From positions 1-13,300 of the forward strand of contig QGUY01000092.1 of the NCBI GenBank assembly GCA_003242315.1: 13,300 bases of DNA, given 5' to 3'. The notes under the pieces are model-generated. The model had not been told where the DNA came from, ran no database searches, and was given only the letters and a program-made list of their open reading frames with translations. Positions 1 to 7,386 of the stretch are shown here, one piece after another (within the stretch, counting starts at the first letter, position 1; each line of letters begins with the position of its first letter). This stretch comes from Bacteroidota bacterium (GTDB lineage: Bacteria > Bacteroidota > Bacteroidia > Cytophagales > Cyclobacteriaceae). A program made the translations under genes and the position numbers.

Positions 1-13
1 CAAATCTCATAGG

Positions 14-37
14 CCCCGACACACGTCGGGGTTTTTT
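14..37 (+). terminator. Rho-independent terminator of an upstream plus-strand gene
   Basis: A perfect 7-bp stem, CCCCGAC (14-20) against GTCGGGG (25-31), closes a four-base ACAC loop and runs directly into six T residues (32-37). This is a textbook intrinsic terminator for transcription coming from the left, so a plus-strand gene probably ends just outside the window. Its T-tract touches the stop codon of the minus-strand transporter gene (36-38). Read on the minus strand the hairpin lies directly after that stop but lacks a following U-tract, so it would be a weaker terminator in that direction. Confidence 0.85.
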
Positions 38-1214
38 ATTTCAACACAAACCCGAGCAACAAACCCAGGGCGATGATCACTGGTGATGGAATCCTCGTAA
101 AAGCGAGCAGCAGAAACGTTCCGGCTGTAAACGCAATGTTCAGCAACGAGTTTTCCAGGGGCTGAAACATGATCACAGCAGCGGCTATAACCAATCCGGC
201 ACTGGCCGCTGTGATTCCTTCCAATGAGGCCCGCACTACCCTGTAACTTTTCAATCCTTCCCAGAAGCGGATCACAAAGAAGATGAGGAATGTTCCGGGA
301 AGGAATATGCCGAAAGCAGCCATTAGCGCTCCCACGATCTCACCACCCGTGCCGTACTCACGCATGGCGAGAGAACCAATGTAACTGCTGAAGGAAAACA
401 CCGGCCCTGGCAGCGCCTGAGCCACCGCGTATCCTGAGAGAAACTCATTCGACGTCAGATACCCTTTGTATTCTACAAACTCCGTGTACAACAGGGGTGT
501 GAGCACCTGCCCACCGCCAAAAATCAGACTACCGTTGCGGTAGAAGTTCTCGAATATCCGGATGGGAAGAAATCCTGTAAGTCCACCAAGCGAAGCGGCC
601 ATGATCAGCACACCGGCCCACAACGCGAAGTTCGACCAGGAGATAACAATCTTCTCATGATGGTTCCTGGGCAGGCTCTTGTACTTCAGCGCTGTTGCAA
701 GACCGCCGCAAAGAAGAATCGCGGGAAACACAAACGGAGTTTGATACAGATACGAGAACACAGCGGCAAGAATCATCAGCACGATGCCAGTCTTCGACTT
801 GACCGTTCGCATACTAATGCGGTACGCTCCGTAAGCGACGATACCAACCGCCATGGGCTGAATGAACCGGGTGAACTGCAGCGACCAGCTCTTCTCCTGA
901 ATGTCGGACATGAGGATAGCCGCTGTCGTCATGAAGGTGACGGCGGGCAACATCCAGATCAGGAGGGTAAGATATGCGAGATTAGGTCCGCCCAGCCGAA
1001 AGCCAATGGCTGTCAGGGTTTGCGTAGATGTTGGCCCGGGAATGATTTGGCAGAGAGAGTTCAACTCCATCAATTCTTCTTCGGACAGGTATCCGCGCCG
1101 CGCGACCAGAACCTTGTGAAAATGCGCGATGTGAGCCTGGGCACCTCCGAAGGTCGTCAGTGCAAGCAGGAATACATCCCTCAGAAAGAGGGTATATGCT
1201 TTGCGCTCGAGCAA
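36..1214 (-). CDS. chrA: Chromate transporter (CHR family, ChrA-like)
   Basis: This 392-residue, strongly hydrophobic inner-membrane protein has the two-fold repeat of long-chain CHR transporters. The N-terminal half has FGGAQAH (residues 22-28) and PGPTSTQT (59-66). The C-terminal half repeats the pattern with FGGGQVLTPLL (232-242) and PGPVFSFSSYIG (269-280). Characterised family members export chromate, but many homologues in chromosomes with no metal-resistance genes have an unproven substrate, so chromate efflux here is inference from family. The start is TTG at 1214: an in-frame stop lies four codons upstream and no ATG fits better, leaving a normal short N-terminus before the first helix. 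It sits 24 bases after the stop of the 2OG/Fe(II) oxygenase gene on the same strand and probably shares its transcript. No chrB-type regulator is visible. Confidence 0.88.
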   Translation of the reverse strand: MLERKAYTLFLRDVFLLALTTFGGAQAHIAHFHKVLVARRGYLSEEELMELNSLCQIIPGPTSTQTLTAIGFRLGGPNLAYLTLLIWMLPAVTFMTTAAILMSDIQEKSWSLQFTRFIQPMAVGIVAYGAYRISMRTVKSKTGIVLMILAAVFSYLYQTPFVFPAILLCGGLATALKYKSLPRNHHEKIVISWSNFALWAGVLIMAASLGGLTGFLPIRIFENFYRNGSLIFGGGQVLTPLLYTEFVEYKGYLTSNEFLSGYAVAQALPGPVFSFSSYIGSLAMREYGTGGEIVGALMAAFGIFLPGTFLIFFVIRFWEGLKSYRVVRASLEGITAASAGLVIAAAVIMFQPLENSLLNIAFTAGTFLLLAFTRIPSPVIIALGLLLGFVLK

Positions 1215-1238
1215 GGATGGTGACTACTTAAGTTGACA

Positions 1239-2228
1239 CTATCGTTTCAGGCCAATTTCTGCCAGGCGCTGATCCAGGAATTCACCTGCGGTAATATCTT
1301 CGTAAAGCTTCGGGTGGTCATCGTCAATGCAACTCTCCAGACAGGACAAATCTACTTCTGACCGCGGATGCATGAAGAAAGGAATGGAATAGCGTGGCGT
1401 ATTCATCTTTTCCCGCGGCGGGTTGACCACACGGTGGATGGTAGAGCGCAGCTTGCTGTTGGTCAAGCGTTCGAGCATGTCGCCAACGTTCACAACCAGT
1501 TGGTCGGGCAATGCTGTAATGGGAATCCACTTACCATCGCGTCTCAACACCTCAAGACCCTCGGCACTCGCACCCATGAGCAGCGTGATCAGGTTGATAT
1601 CACCATGCTCAGCCGCCCGCACAGCATCGGGAGGTACGGAATCGGGATCTTCAATTGGGAAGTAATGAATAGGCCTCAGTATGCTGTTGCCGTTTCTGAC
1701 CCGTTCGTCAAAGTATGACTCCTCCAGGCCAAGGTACAGCGCGATGGCCCTAAGCATATACACGCCGGTTTTCTCAAGCGCCCTGTATGCTTCCAGCGCG
1801 GCATCCTTGAAATCGGGAACTTCCTCCGGCCACACATTGGCGGGGTAGCCTTCGGGAGGACCGGAGCCATCGCCCTCCTGTCCCACGTGATAAAATTCTT
1901 TCAGGTCACCGGTATTCCTTCCCTTAGCGTGTTCCTTCCCTTTCGAGGTATATCCGCGCTGCCCGGCCAGTCCCGGAACTTCGTACTTCATCTTAACCTC
2001 ATCAGGCAGGGCAAAGAAACGCTGTATAGCGTCATACAGCCGGTTGCGCACGTCTTCCCGGAGAAAGTGATTTCGGATAGCGACAAAACCGATGTTGGAG
2101 TAGGCTTCTCCCAGGTTGGCAACAAATTCCTTCCGTTGAGCGGGGGTGCCTGAGTAAAAAACCGCCAGATCGAGTGAGGGTATTTTATCGTAAAGCACTT
2201 CCTCCATTGTGGTGTTGGGTTGCTTCAC
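1239..2228 (-). CDS. 2-oxoglutarate/Fe(II)-dependent oxygenase, isopenicillin N synthase superfamily
   Basis: The 329-residue soluble protein has the two-part layout of the IPNS-like 2OG/Fe(II) dioxygenases. The N-terminal DIOX_N-like part (about residues 17-130) includes IPSLDLAVF and the GFVAIRNH segment. The C-terminal double-stranded beta-helix part carries the iron triad H208-x-D210 (EHGD) and H265 (IHRVVNPP). The RYS motif (R279, S281) normally binds the 2-oxoglutarate carboxylate. All expected catalytic residues are therefore present, and an oxygenase using iron, O2 and probably 2-oxoglutarate is well supported. The substrate cannot be read from the sequence. The first ATG is used; Met8 (2207) is an equally possible start. 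The gene lies 33 bases after ppc and 24 bases before chrA on the same strand, suggesting co-transcription, although no shared pathway is obvious. Confidence 0.88.
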   Translation of the reverse strand: MKQPNTTMEEVLYDKIPSLDLAVFYSGTPAQRKEFVANLGEAYSNIGFVAIRNHFLREDVRNRLYDAIQRFFALPDEVKMKYEVPGLAGQRGYTSKGKEHAKGRNTGDLKEFYHVGQEGDGSGPPEGYPANVWPEEVPDFKDAALEAYRALEKTGVYMLRAIALYLGLEESYFDERVRNGNSILRPIHYFPIEDPDSVPPDAVRAAEHGDINLITLLMGASAEGLEVLRRDGKWIPITALPDQLVVNVGDMLERLTNSKLRSTIHRVVNPPREKMNTPRYSIPFFMHPRSEVDLSCLESCIDDDHPKLYEDITAGEFLDQRLAEIGLKR

Positions 2229-2261
2229 GCAAGCTAAGAAAAAACGGCAACTTTTTGGGCC

Positions 2262-4832
2262 TTAGGCCGAATTGCGGGCGGCGTTGATAATGCCGAACAT
2301 ACACCGCACCACCAGCTTGCGATATGTCTTTTCATACTGCCTTTCCGCCGCCTCTCCCAAACGGAGTTGCTGTAGCGCATACTGCTGAATGGTGATCAGC
2401 GGAAGCACGATGCGCTCGCGCAACTTTACCGAATCGCGATTCAGCGGATTGTTCTGCATGAGTTCATCAAAGTCTGTCACCTCGAGCAGCATCTTAACGG
2501 AAAGCTTGTATTCATTGAACATCTTCTTCCAGATGCCACCAAATTCCTTGTCACGTGAAAGGTAAACGGTAGCCGGGAAATACGACTTCGTCAGCGACAT
2601 CATACTATTACTCAGCAAAGTCCGGAAGAACAGCGAACGCTTAAACAAGGCCTTAAGCTCTCGCATCTTACCCTTTTTCTTCAGTTGATAAATCGCTGTG
2701 CCCACGCCGTAGAAGCCCGGTATGTTTTGCTTCATCTGTGCCCATGACCCCACGAAGGGTATTGCACGCAAATCCTCAAAGCGAGCCTCTTCACTCTGGG
2801 TTCGCTTGACGGGACGCGACCCAATGTTGGTATCTCCAAAGAAAGCCAACGGTGTCACTTTCTCCAGGTACGGTACAAACTTTTCGTGCTGCTTCAGGCC
2901 GAGGTATGCCTTGTGACCTTCCTGCGCCAGCAGCTCAAGAAGCGCCTTGTCCTTTTCTGTCAGGTTGTTGGTATGCCTGAGAAACACTTCGTTTTCAATT
3001 CCGGCGGAGAGCAGCTGCTCTACGTTGAACTGACATGATTCAATTTTGCCGAAGTTTGAACTGATCGTTTGTCCCTGAACCGTAACCTGGATTTCTTTAT
3101 CTTCAATGGTATCGCCAAGCGATGCGTAAAAGTCGTGCGTGTTCCCACCGCCACGTGCTGGCGGTCCGCCACGGCCATCAAAGAATACGGCAGTAATTCC
3201 GTTTTCACGCGAAATGCGCGTCAGCTCTTCCTTGGCGCGGAAAATTGAAAAGTTCGCGCGCAGATAGCCACCGTCCTTTGTGCCGTCGGAGAAGCCAAGC
3301 ATGATTGTTTGCTTGTTTCCGCGACGCTTGACATGATCCCGGTATGCGGGGACCTCATAAAGCGCCTTCATCACTTTGGGCGCATTCGCGAGGTCCTCGA
3401 TCGTTTCAAAAAGCGGGATGATATCGAGTGGCAGCTTTTCGTCTTTAGATATCGTTAGTTGGGCCAGCTGGAATACACGGATCACATCGAGCGCAGACTG
3501 GCAATTGCTGATCACGTATCGGTTACATCCCTCTTCGCCATTGTGCTCCTGTATTTCAGCGATGGCCTCAAAGCTTTCAAGAACTTCGGTGATGAAGGGA
3601 TCTTCAAACTTCAATGAGGATGGTTTAAAGCGCAGTTTGAGGAGCAGGTCGATCTGTTCCTCCTCGCTCATTTTCGCCATATCGCGAATGCGCTTCTGCT
3701 TGTCTTCGAGTTGTTTCAGGATGGCGTTCCAGACGTAGGTATGCTTACGGCTGTCCTGCCGGATATCCATACTCGCAAAGTGAAATCCGAATATCTTCAC
3801 TTTTGCGATGAAGCTGTCAAGCAGATCGAGAAAGAGGCCATCGTGTTGTTCGACGAGCAGTTTCCTGGCTGTTTCGAGGTCCTCAATCAGTTCTGCGGCC
3901 GACTGGTATGAGTCGCCAAGTCCCAACCTGTATGCAGCACTGTACACCCTTCGTTCCGCTTCGATGATAATTGTATCTACACCTTTGAACGTGAGCCTGC
4001 GGCGGAGTATGCGCAGGTCGCGGTGATAGCATTTCAGGATACCCTCGCGGAGATGCTGTGCTACGCGGAGTGTGATGTCATGCGTTACATAAGGGTTGCC
4101 ATCGCGATCGCCACCCGGCCAAAATCCTATTCGGATCAGGTTGAAATTTTTCCATTCCGATAACGGAATGTTCAACCCATGGGTGAGCTTTTCAATTACA
4201 GCAGGAATAACCTTATAAAAGACATTCTCCAGGAACCAGCTCAGGCTTACCGCTTCATCAAAAGGTGTTGGCTTTTCACGATTGAAGAAGGGCGTCTTAC
4301 CAAGCTGCTTCAGGAGCAGGTTGATATGTTCGAGGTGATTGGCGCGGATGGACTGATCAAGGTCGTTGATTATGGCCAGCACGTTTCCCGGATAAAATTG
4401 CGTCGGGTGCGCAGTCAATACGATGCGAACGCTGAAGTTTTCGAGTTTACGACGCAGTTGGTCCATCAGGTTTTCAGACTGCGCGCGGATGAGAAGAGCC
4501 GAAAGCGTGCCGCTTCCTTTCATGTCGTTGATTTCCGCGAACGCAGCGTCCTCTATAGAGTCGAACAGCACCACCTGCCGTTCGCAATACTGGATGAAAC
4601 TGAAAAGCAAATCGAACTGCTCTTTGCGCGTCGCCTTGGGCACGAGTTCGCGGAAGAATTTACGAATGATGTAGCGGGGATCCTTCCCTTCAGCATAACC
4701 GTCTTCGCAGTACTGGTACAGCAAGGGGAGCAGGGTGCCCGTCCTGTAAATGTTGCTGTAGGGCAAATTCAGGAACAGGCTGTTATAGATGTAATAGCGC
4801 GTGGCGACTGCCTTATGGTAGTTCGTCTGCAT
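2262..4832 (-). CDS. ppc: Phosphoenolpyruvate carboxylase
   Basis: This 856-residue enzyme carboxylates phosphoenolpyruvate with bicarbonate to form oxaloacetate, the main anaplerotic feed to the TCA cycle. It is slightly shorter than the 883-residue E. coli enzyme. Visible family motifs in order are TAHPTQ with the catalytic His at 142, FWPGGDRDGNP (237-247), GFSDGTKDGG with the active-site Lys at 519, the glycine-rich FDGRGGPPARGGG loop (551-563; Arg554 and Arg560), NIGSRPVKR (669-677), and LRAIPFVGSW (688-697), whose Arg689 matches the aspartate-inhibitor-binding Arg699 of E. coli. The chain ends RNSA instead of the common NTG, keeping the Asn (854) that helps bind the inhibitor. The ATG at 4832 is preceded by a TAAATTTG -7-type element. 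It heads a minus-strand cluster with the oxygenase and transporter genes. Confidence 0.97.
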   Translation of the reverse strand: MQTNYHKAVATRYYIYNSLFLNLPYSNIYRTGTLLPLLYQYCEDGYAEGKDPRYIIRKFFRELVPKATRKEQFDLLFSFIQYCERQVVLFDSIEDAAFAEINDMKGSGTLSALLIRAQSENLMDQLRRKLENFSVRIVLTAHPTQFYPGNVLAIINDLDQSIRANHLEHINLLLKQLGKTPFFNREKPTPFDEAVSLSWFLENVFYKVIPAVIEKLTHGLNIPLSEWKNFNLIRIGFWPGGDRDGNPYVTHDITLRVAQHLREGILKCYHRDLRILRRRLTFKGVDTIIIEAERRVYSAAYRLGLGDSYQSAAELIEDLETARKLLVEQHDGLFLDLLDSFIAKVKIFGFHFASMDIRQDSRKHTYVWNAILKQLEDKQKRIRDMAKMSEEEQIDLLLKLRFKPSSLKFEDPFITEVLESFEAIAEIQEHNGEEGCNRYVISNCQSALDVIRVFQLAQLTISKDEKLPLDIIPLFETIEDLANAPKVMKALYEVPAYRDHVKRRGNKQTIMLGFSDGTKDGGYLRANFSIFRAKEELTRISRENGITAVFFDGRGGPPARGGGNTHDFYASLGDTIEDKEIQVTVQGQTISSNFGKIESCQFNVEQLLSAGIENEVFLRHTNNLTEKDKALLELLAQEGHKAYLGLKQHEKFVPYLEKVTPLAFFGDTNIGSRPVKRTQSEEARFEDLRAIPFVGSWAQMKQNIPGFYGVGTAIYQLKKKGKMRELKALFKRSLFFRTLLSNSMMSLTKSYFPATVYLSRDKEFGGIWKKMFNEYKLSVKMLLEVTDFDELMQNNPLNRDSVKLRERIVLPLITIQQYALQQLRLGEAAERQYEKTYRKLVVRCMFGIINAARNSA

Positions 4833-4853
4833 CCGTTAGAATCTCAATCCCGG

Positions 4854-4861
4854 CAAATTTA
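4854..4861 (-). promoter_or_regulatory. Bacteroidota-type -7 element upstream of ppc
   Basis: On the minus strand the octamer reads TAAATTTG, a full match to the Bacteroidota sigma -7 consensus TAnnTTTG. It lies 22 bases before the ppc start codon, which would give a short 5' leader. No good TTTG is visible at the -33 position, so the call rests on the -7 box alone. Confidence 0.5.
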
Positions 4862-4921
4862 TCAATAACTGGACTCCGGACGCGTACGCCCTCCATTTTC
4901 TTTCCCCCGACTGTCTGGCTC

Positions 4922-4952
4922 TTTCGGGTGAGCGTATGATTGATTACCTTCA
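4922..4952 (+). promoter_or_regulatory. Possible promoter of the secreted-protein gene
   Basis: TTTC (4922-4925) and TACCTTCA (4945-4952) are separated by 19 bases and each differs at one position from the Bacteroidota pair TTTG / TAnnTTTG. The -7-like box ends 18 bases before the ATG at 4971. This is only a tentative promoter call. Confidence 0.3.
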
Positions 4953-4970
4953 GTATCATAAAGTCATGCG

Positions 4971-5459
4971 ATGAAGATTCTTGTCCTTCTTTGCCTGGTA
5001 GCCTTGCAAACCGCGTGGGCGCAGGATCCGGAAAAATGGCAGGCTGTTTCCTTTACCTCTGCCGCTGATTACAAGGCGAACGAAACCACTGTACTTGAGT
5101 GCGCCAACTTTATTTTGAACGTGGCGGCAGAGCCCACCAATCCGGCACGGAAATCTGCCCTCGCCCTTGTTTCCCAATGGATGGCAGGCACGCCCGACCA
5201 CACGTTTGTTATCGGGGAAGCCATTGGCAGGCTGATGAATGAGAACGAAGCAGTGCTCGGAATATACATGGCTGCAATGACGAAATACGTTTTGGAGAGT
5301 CCATCGAAGCCCACCGGGAAGGATATCGAACTGAATGCTTTCGAAATGCTGCTGAAATACTGTGAAGATCCGCGGAACAAGGTACCCTCCACCCGCGAAT
5401 TGAAACGAGCCATCAAAGCGCGGGAAAAGGGGAAGCTGGCGGACTACTTGGCATCCTGA
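4971..5459 (+). CDS. Hypothetical secreted/periplasmic helical protein
   Basis: The 162-residue protein is not one I recognise. It begins with a clear Sec signal peptide: Lys2, a hydrophobic stretch (residues 3-15) and a likely cleavage after AWA (17), leaving a mature protein of about 145 residues. There is no lipobox cysteine near the cleavage site. The rest looks mostly alpha-helical and charged, with two cysteines (44 and 131) that could pair after export. The C-terminus is rich in Lys/Arg (about residues 136-156). It is a single plus-strand gene, divergent from ppc, and its 3' end overlaps by 16 bases with the convergent 144-residue protein gene. Signal peptide, intact frame and compact intergenic spacing support a real gene; the function is unknown. 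Confidence 0.75.
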   Translation: MKILVLLCLVALQTAWAQDPEKWQAVSFTSAADYKANETTVLECANFILNVAAEPTNPARKSALALVSQWMAGTPDHTFVIGEAIGRLMNENEAVLGIYMAAMTKYVLESPSKPTGKDIELNAFEMLLKYCEDPRNKVPSTRELKRAIKAREKGKLADYLAS

Positions 5460-5878
5460 GCCTGGCCGAGTCGCTCCACCCGGGTTATGAAATATTTGGT
5501 GTCGCCTCTCCAGGGGAATGTAAGATACCGCTTCTTGTAGTGAAGGTTAACGCGCTCGCCCGTGAGGGCTACTTGCTGGAGTTCTTCGATGAGTTCCTTT
5601 TCACCAGGCTCAACTGAAAAGTCGAACGCCTCGGTAATCGGATGTGCGCCGCGCAACGCGCCAAACGTCTCAAGATTGAGCTGGCCTTCGTAAGTCTTGA
5701 AAACGATTCCCTTCTTGCTGATTCGAAGCACGGTACCGGCCCGAACACCTTCGTCGTACACGCCCCAATAGTAAAATGAGAAAGCTCCAATGCCGACGGC
5801 AAGGATAACAATAAGTACTATCCGAAAGAGTTTTTTCAGAGTCCTTGAAGTCCGGCTCCTGAAATCCTGGAACGACAT
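5444..5878 (-). CDS. Conserved small membrane-anchored protein of Bacteroidota, function unknown
   Basis: The 144-residue protein has a basic N-terminus (residues 7-19), one membrane segment (about 18-38) and a soluble C-terminal domain of about 105 residues, probably on the periplasmic side. Conserved-looking blocks are YYWGVYDEGVRAG (36-48), LRISKKG (51-57), FKTYEGQLNLETFG (60-73), ALTGERVNLHY (104-114) and FPWRGDTKYF (121-130). From memory, Bacteroidota homologues of this size are often labelled 6-phosphogluconate dehydrogenase. That label is wrong here: the protein lacks a Rossmann fold, has no dehydrogenase motifs, and is far too short. It lies 77 bases downstream of frr on the same strand and may share its transcript. 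Its stop overlaps the convergent secreted-protein gene. Confidence 0.82.
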   Translation of the reverse strand: MSFQDFRSRTSRTLKKLFRIVLIVILAVGIGAFSFYYWGVYDEGVRAGTVLRISKKGIVFKTYEGQLNLETFGALRGAHPITEAFDFSVEPGEKELIEELQQVALTGERVNLHYKKRYLTFPWRGDTKYFITRVERLGQAQDAK

Positions 5879-5955
5879 AGGGAAAGCGTCTACTACAAGT
5901 TAAGCAAACGCCTCCGATTTTGGATGGTGTCGGTGCAAAATTCGATGGGCGACCG

Positions 5956-6510
5956 TCAAACAGTCATGATTTCGCTTTCCTTCTTTTTCATGAGGGCATC
6001 CATCTTCTGGATGAACTCATTGGTCAGCTTCTGTACCTCCTCTTCTCCGTTCTTGATATCGTCTTCAGAGACACCCTTGATTTTCTTAATCTGTTCGTTA
6101 GTTTCCTTTCGAATATTGCGAATGCTGATTTTGCCGTGTTCAACTTCCTGACCGACCTGCTTCACCAGTTGCCTCCGGCGTTCTTCCGTAAGCTGCGGTA
6201 CGTTCAGGATTATCTGCTGCCCATCGTTTTGCGGGGTGACACCCAGGTTGGCGTTGATGATGGCCTTTTCAATTTCGTGGATCAGGCCCTTTTCCCAGGG
6301 CTTTATGAAAATGGTACGGGCGTCCGGCGTAGTTATGGAAGCGACCTGGTTGATGGGTGACATCGTTCCATAATATGAAACCATTACACCATCGAGCATT
6401 GACGGATTGGCTTTGCCTGCACGAATCTTTACCAACTCGTTACCAACATGGACATAAGCCTTTTGCATGAGTTCTCTGGCTTCGTCAAGGTACAGTTGAA
6501 TCTCTTCCAT
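5956..6510 (-). CDS. frr: Ribosome recycling factor
   Basis: The protein, with EF-G, splits post-termination ribosomes from mRNA so that subunits can be reused. At 184 residues it has the normal RRF length (185 in E. coli). Diagnostic segments are VKIRAGKANPSMLDG (residues 27-41), YYGTMSPINQVASI (46-59), the PWEKG turn (71-75), the NLGVTPQNDG hinge region (88-97) and domain I RNIRKE (131-136), which contains the conserved Arg132. I chose the ATG at 6510 over a possible start at 6555, because the family begins with an MEEI-like helix and the extra 15 residues have no counterpart. It follows pyrH after 67 bases on the same strand, the common pyrH-frr order. A TAAATTTG element in the gap suggests it can also be transcribed separately. 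Confidence 0.96.
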   Translation of the reverse strand: MEEIQLYLDEARELMQKAYVHVGNELVKIRAGKANPSMLDGVMVSYYGTMSPINQVASITTPDARTIFIKPWEKGLIHEIEKAIINANLGVTPQNDGQQIILNVPQLTEERRRQLVKQVGQEVEHGKISIRNIRKETNEQIKKIKGVSEDDIKNGEEEVQKLTNEFIQKMDALMKKKESEIMTV

Positions 6511-6552
6511 CACTGTTATGTTTATAGTGAATATAAATATAGCGGATAGACG

Positions 6553-6560
6553 CAAATTTA
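6553..6560 (-). promoter_or_regulatory. Bacteroidota-type -7 element between pyrH and frr
   Basis: Minus-strand TAAATTTG matches TAnnTTTG exactly. It lies 42 bases upstream of the frr ATG at 6510 and inside the pyrH-frr gap, so frr may have its own promoter in addition to read-through. The leader after it is very AT-rich. No convincing -33 TTTG is seen. Confidence 0.45.
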
Positions 6561-6577
6561 CGACACGCTGCAGACCA

Positions 6578-7285
6578 CTAACTGATGAGCGTGCCTGCGG
6601 GTTCTCCTTCTACCACTCTCAGTAGATTTCCCTTTTTGTTCATGTCGAATACAATGATCGGCAGGTTGTTCTCCATGCACAGGGTGAACGCCGTCATGTC
6701 CATGATGTTGAGGTTTTTCTCGTATGCCTCCTGGAATGTGAGGCGGGTGTAGCGCTCAGCATCGGGATACTTTTCCGGGTCAGCGGAGTATACTCCATCA
6801 ACACGCGTACCTTTAAGAACAACCTGTGCCTGAACCTCGATGGCGCGGAGGCTGGCCGTAGAATCGGTGGTGAAATACGGGTTCCCAATGCCCGCACCAA
6901 AAATGACGATCCTTCCTTTTTCCAGGTGACGAATGGCGCGCCGGCGAATGAAGGGCTCACACACCTGCTCCATTTTTATCCCAGCCATAAGCCGGGTGTA
7001 GAGACCGTGACGTTCCAACGCACTTTGCAAAGCCATTCCGTTGATGACCGTTGCCAGCATGCCCATATAGTCGCCCTGAACCCTGTCGATTCCCAGCTGT
7101 TCCGCCTGCCCCCCGCGGAAGATATTGCCTCCACCGATGACGATGGCTATCTCTACTCCCCTTTCCCTCACGGCCTTGATCTCCTCGCAATATTGCTCCA
7201 GCACGCCAGGGTCGATGTTTGTACTTTTGTTAGGACCCTGTAACGCCTCGCCGCTGAGTTTCAACAGAATTCGCTTGTATTTCAT
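6578..7285 (-). CDS. pyrH: Uridylate kinase (UMP kinase)
   Basis: This 235-residue cytosolic enzyme of the amino-acid-kinase fold phosphorylates UMP to UDP with ATP, the first committed step to UTP and CTP. Bacterial members are hexamers regulated by GTP and UTP. Visible signatures are the N-terminal KYKRILLKLSGEAL (residues 2-15), the nucleotide-binding VIGGGNIFRGG (49-59), GDYMGMLATVINGMALQ (71-87), FGAGIGNPYFTTDSTASLRA (129-148), VDGVYSADP (162-170) and the C-terminal FDMNKKGNLLRVV (213-225). The length and all blocks are standard. The ATG at 7285 is the first residue of the family pattern and has a TATATTTG -7-type element upstream. It precedes frr on the same strand. rpsB and tsf, which often sit upstream of pyrH in other bacteria, are absent here. 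Confidence 0.97.
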   Translation of the reverse strand: MKYKRILLKLSGEALQGPNKSTNIDPGVLEQYCEEIKAVRERGVEIAIVIGGGNIFRGGQAEQLGIDRVQGDYMGMLATVINGMALQSALERHGLYTRLMAGIKMEQVCEPFIRRRAIRHLEKGRIVIFGAGIGNPYFTTDSTASLRAIEVQAQVVLKGTRVDGVYSADPEKYPDAERYTRLTFQEAYEKNLNIMDMTAFTLCMENNLPIIVFDMNKKGNLLRVVEGEPAGTLIS

Positions 7286-7312
7286 GTAGCCTGATCGTCA
7301 ACAAAACCACGG

Positions 7313-7320
7313 CAAATATA
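7313..7320 (-). promoter_or_regulatory. Bacteroidota-type -7 element upstream of pyrH
   Basis: The minus strand reads TATATTTG, an exact match to TAnnTTTG, 28 bases upstream of the pyrH start codon. No clear TTTG is present at the expected -33 spacing. It suggests pyrH starts its own transcript instead of depending only on the biotin-carrier gene upstream. Confidence 0.5.
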
Positions 7321-7386
7321 GAATCTCTATCCGGGATTGAAGCGAATTTTTGAGGAAGGTCACAGAAAAAATGTCAGGTCGATTGC

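Noticed and set aside
657..1223. A 188-codon plus-strand open frame over the chrA gene
   Set aside because: Low-complexity, polar composition with no motif, and it lies opposite a clear membrane transporter with duplicated CHR motifs.
2258..2268. GGCC-TAA-GGCC palindrome across the ppc stop codon as a terminator
   Set aside because: The stem is only four pairs and the T-run lies about 18 bases further on, so it does not make a credible intrinsic terminator between ppc and the oxygenase gene.
4179..4868. A 229-codon plus-strand open frame opposite the ppc 5' end
   Set aside because: It is the antisense shadow of ppc, whose full set of catalytic motifs lies on the minus strand; the frame has no family signature or promoter.
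5444..5878. 6-phosphogluconate dehydrogenase
   Set aside because: The protein is about a third of the needed length, starts with a membrane helix and lacks a nucleotide-binding fold; the name is likely a propagated database error.
6511..6555. A 15-residue N-terminal extension of ribosome recycling factor
   Set aside because: The added residues come from an AT-rich leader directly after a -7 element and have no counterpart in the family; the ATG at 6510 gives the standard length.
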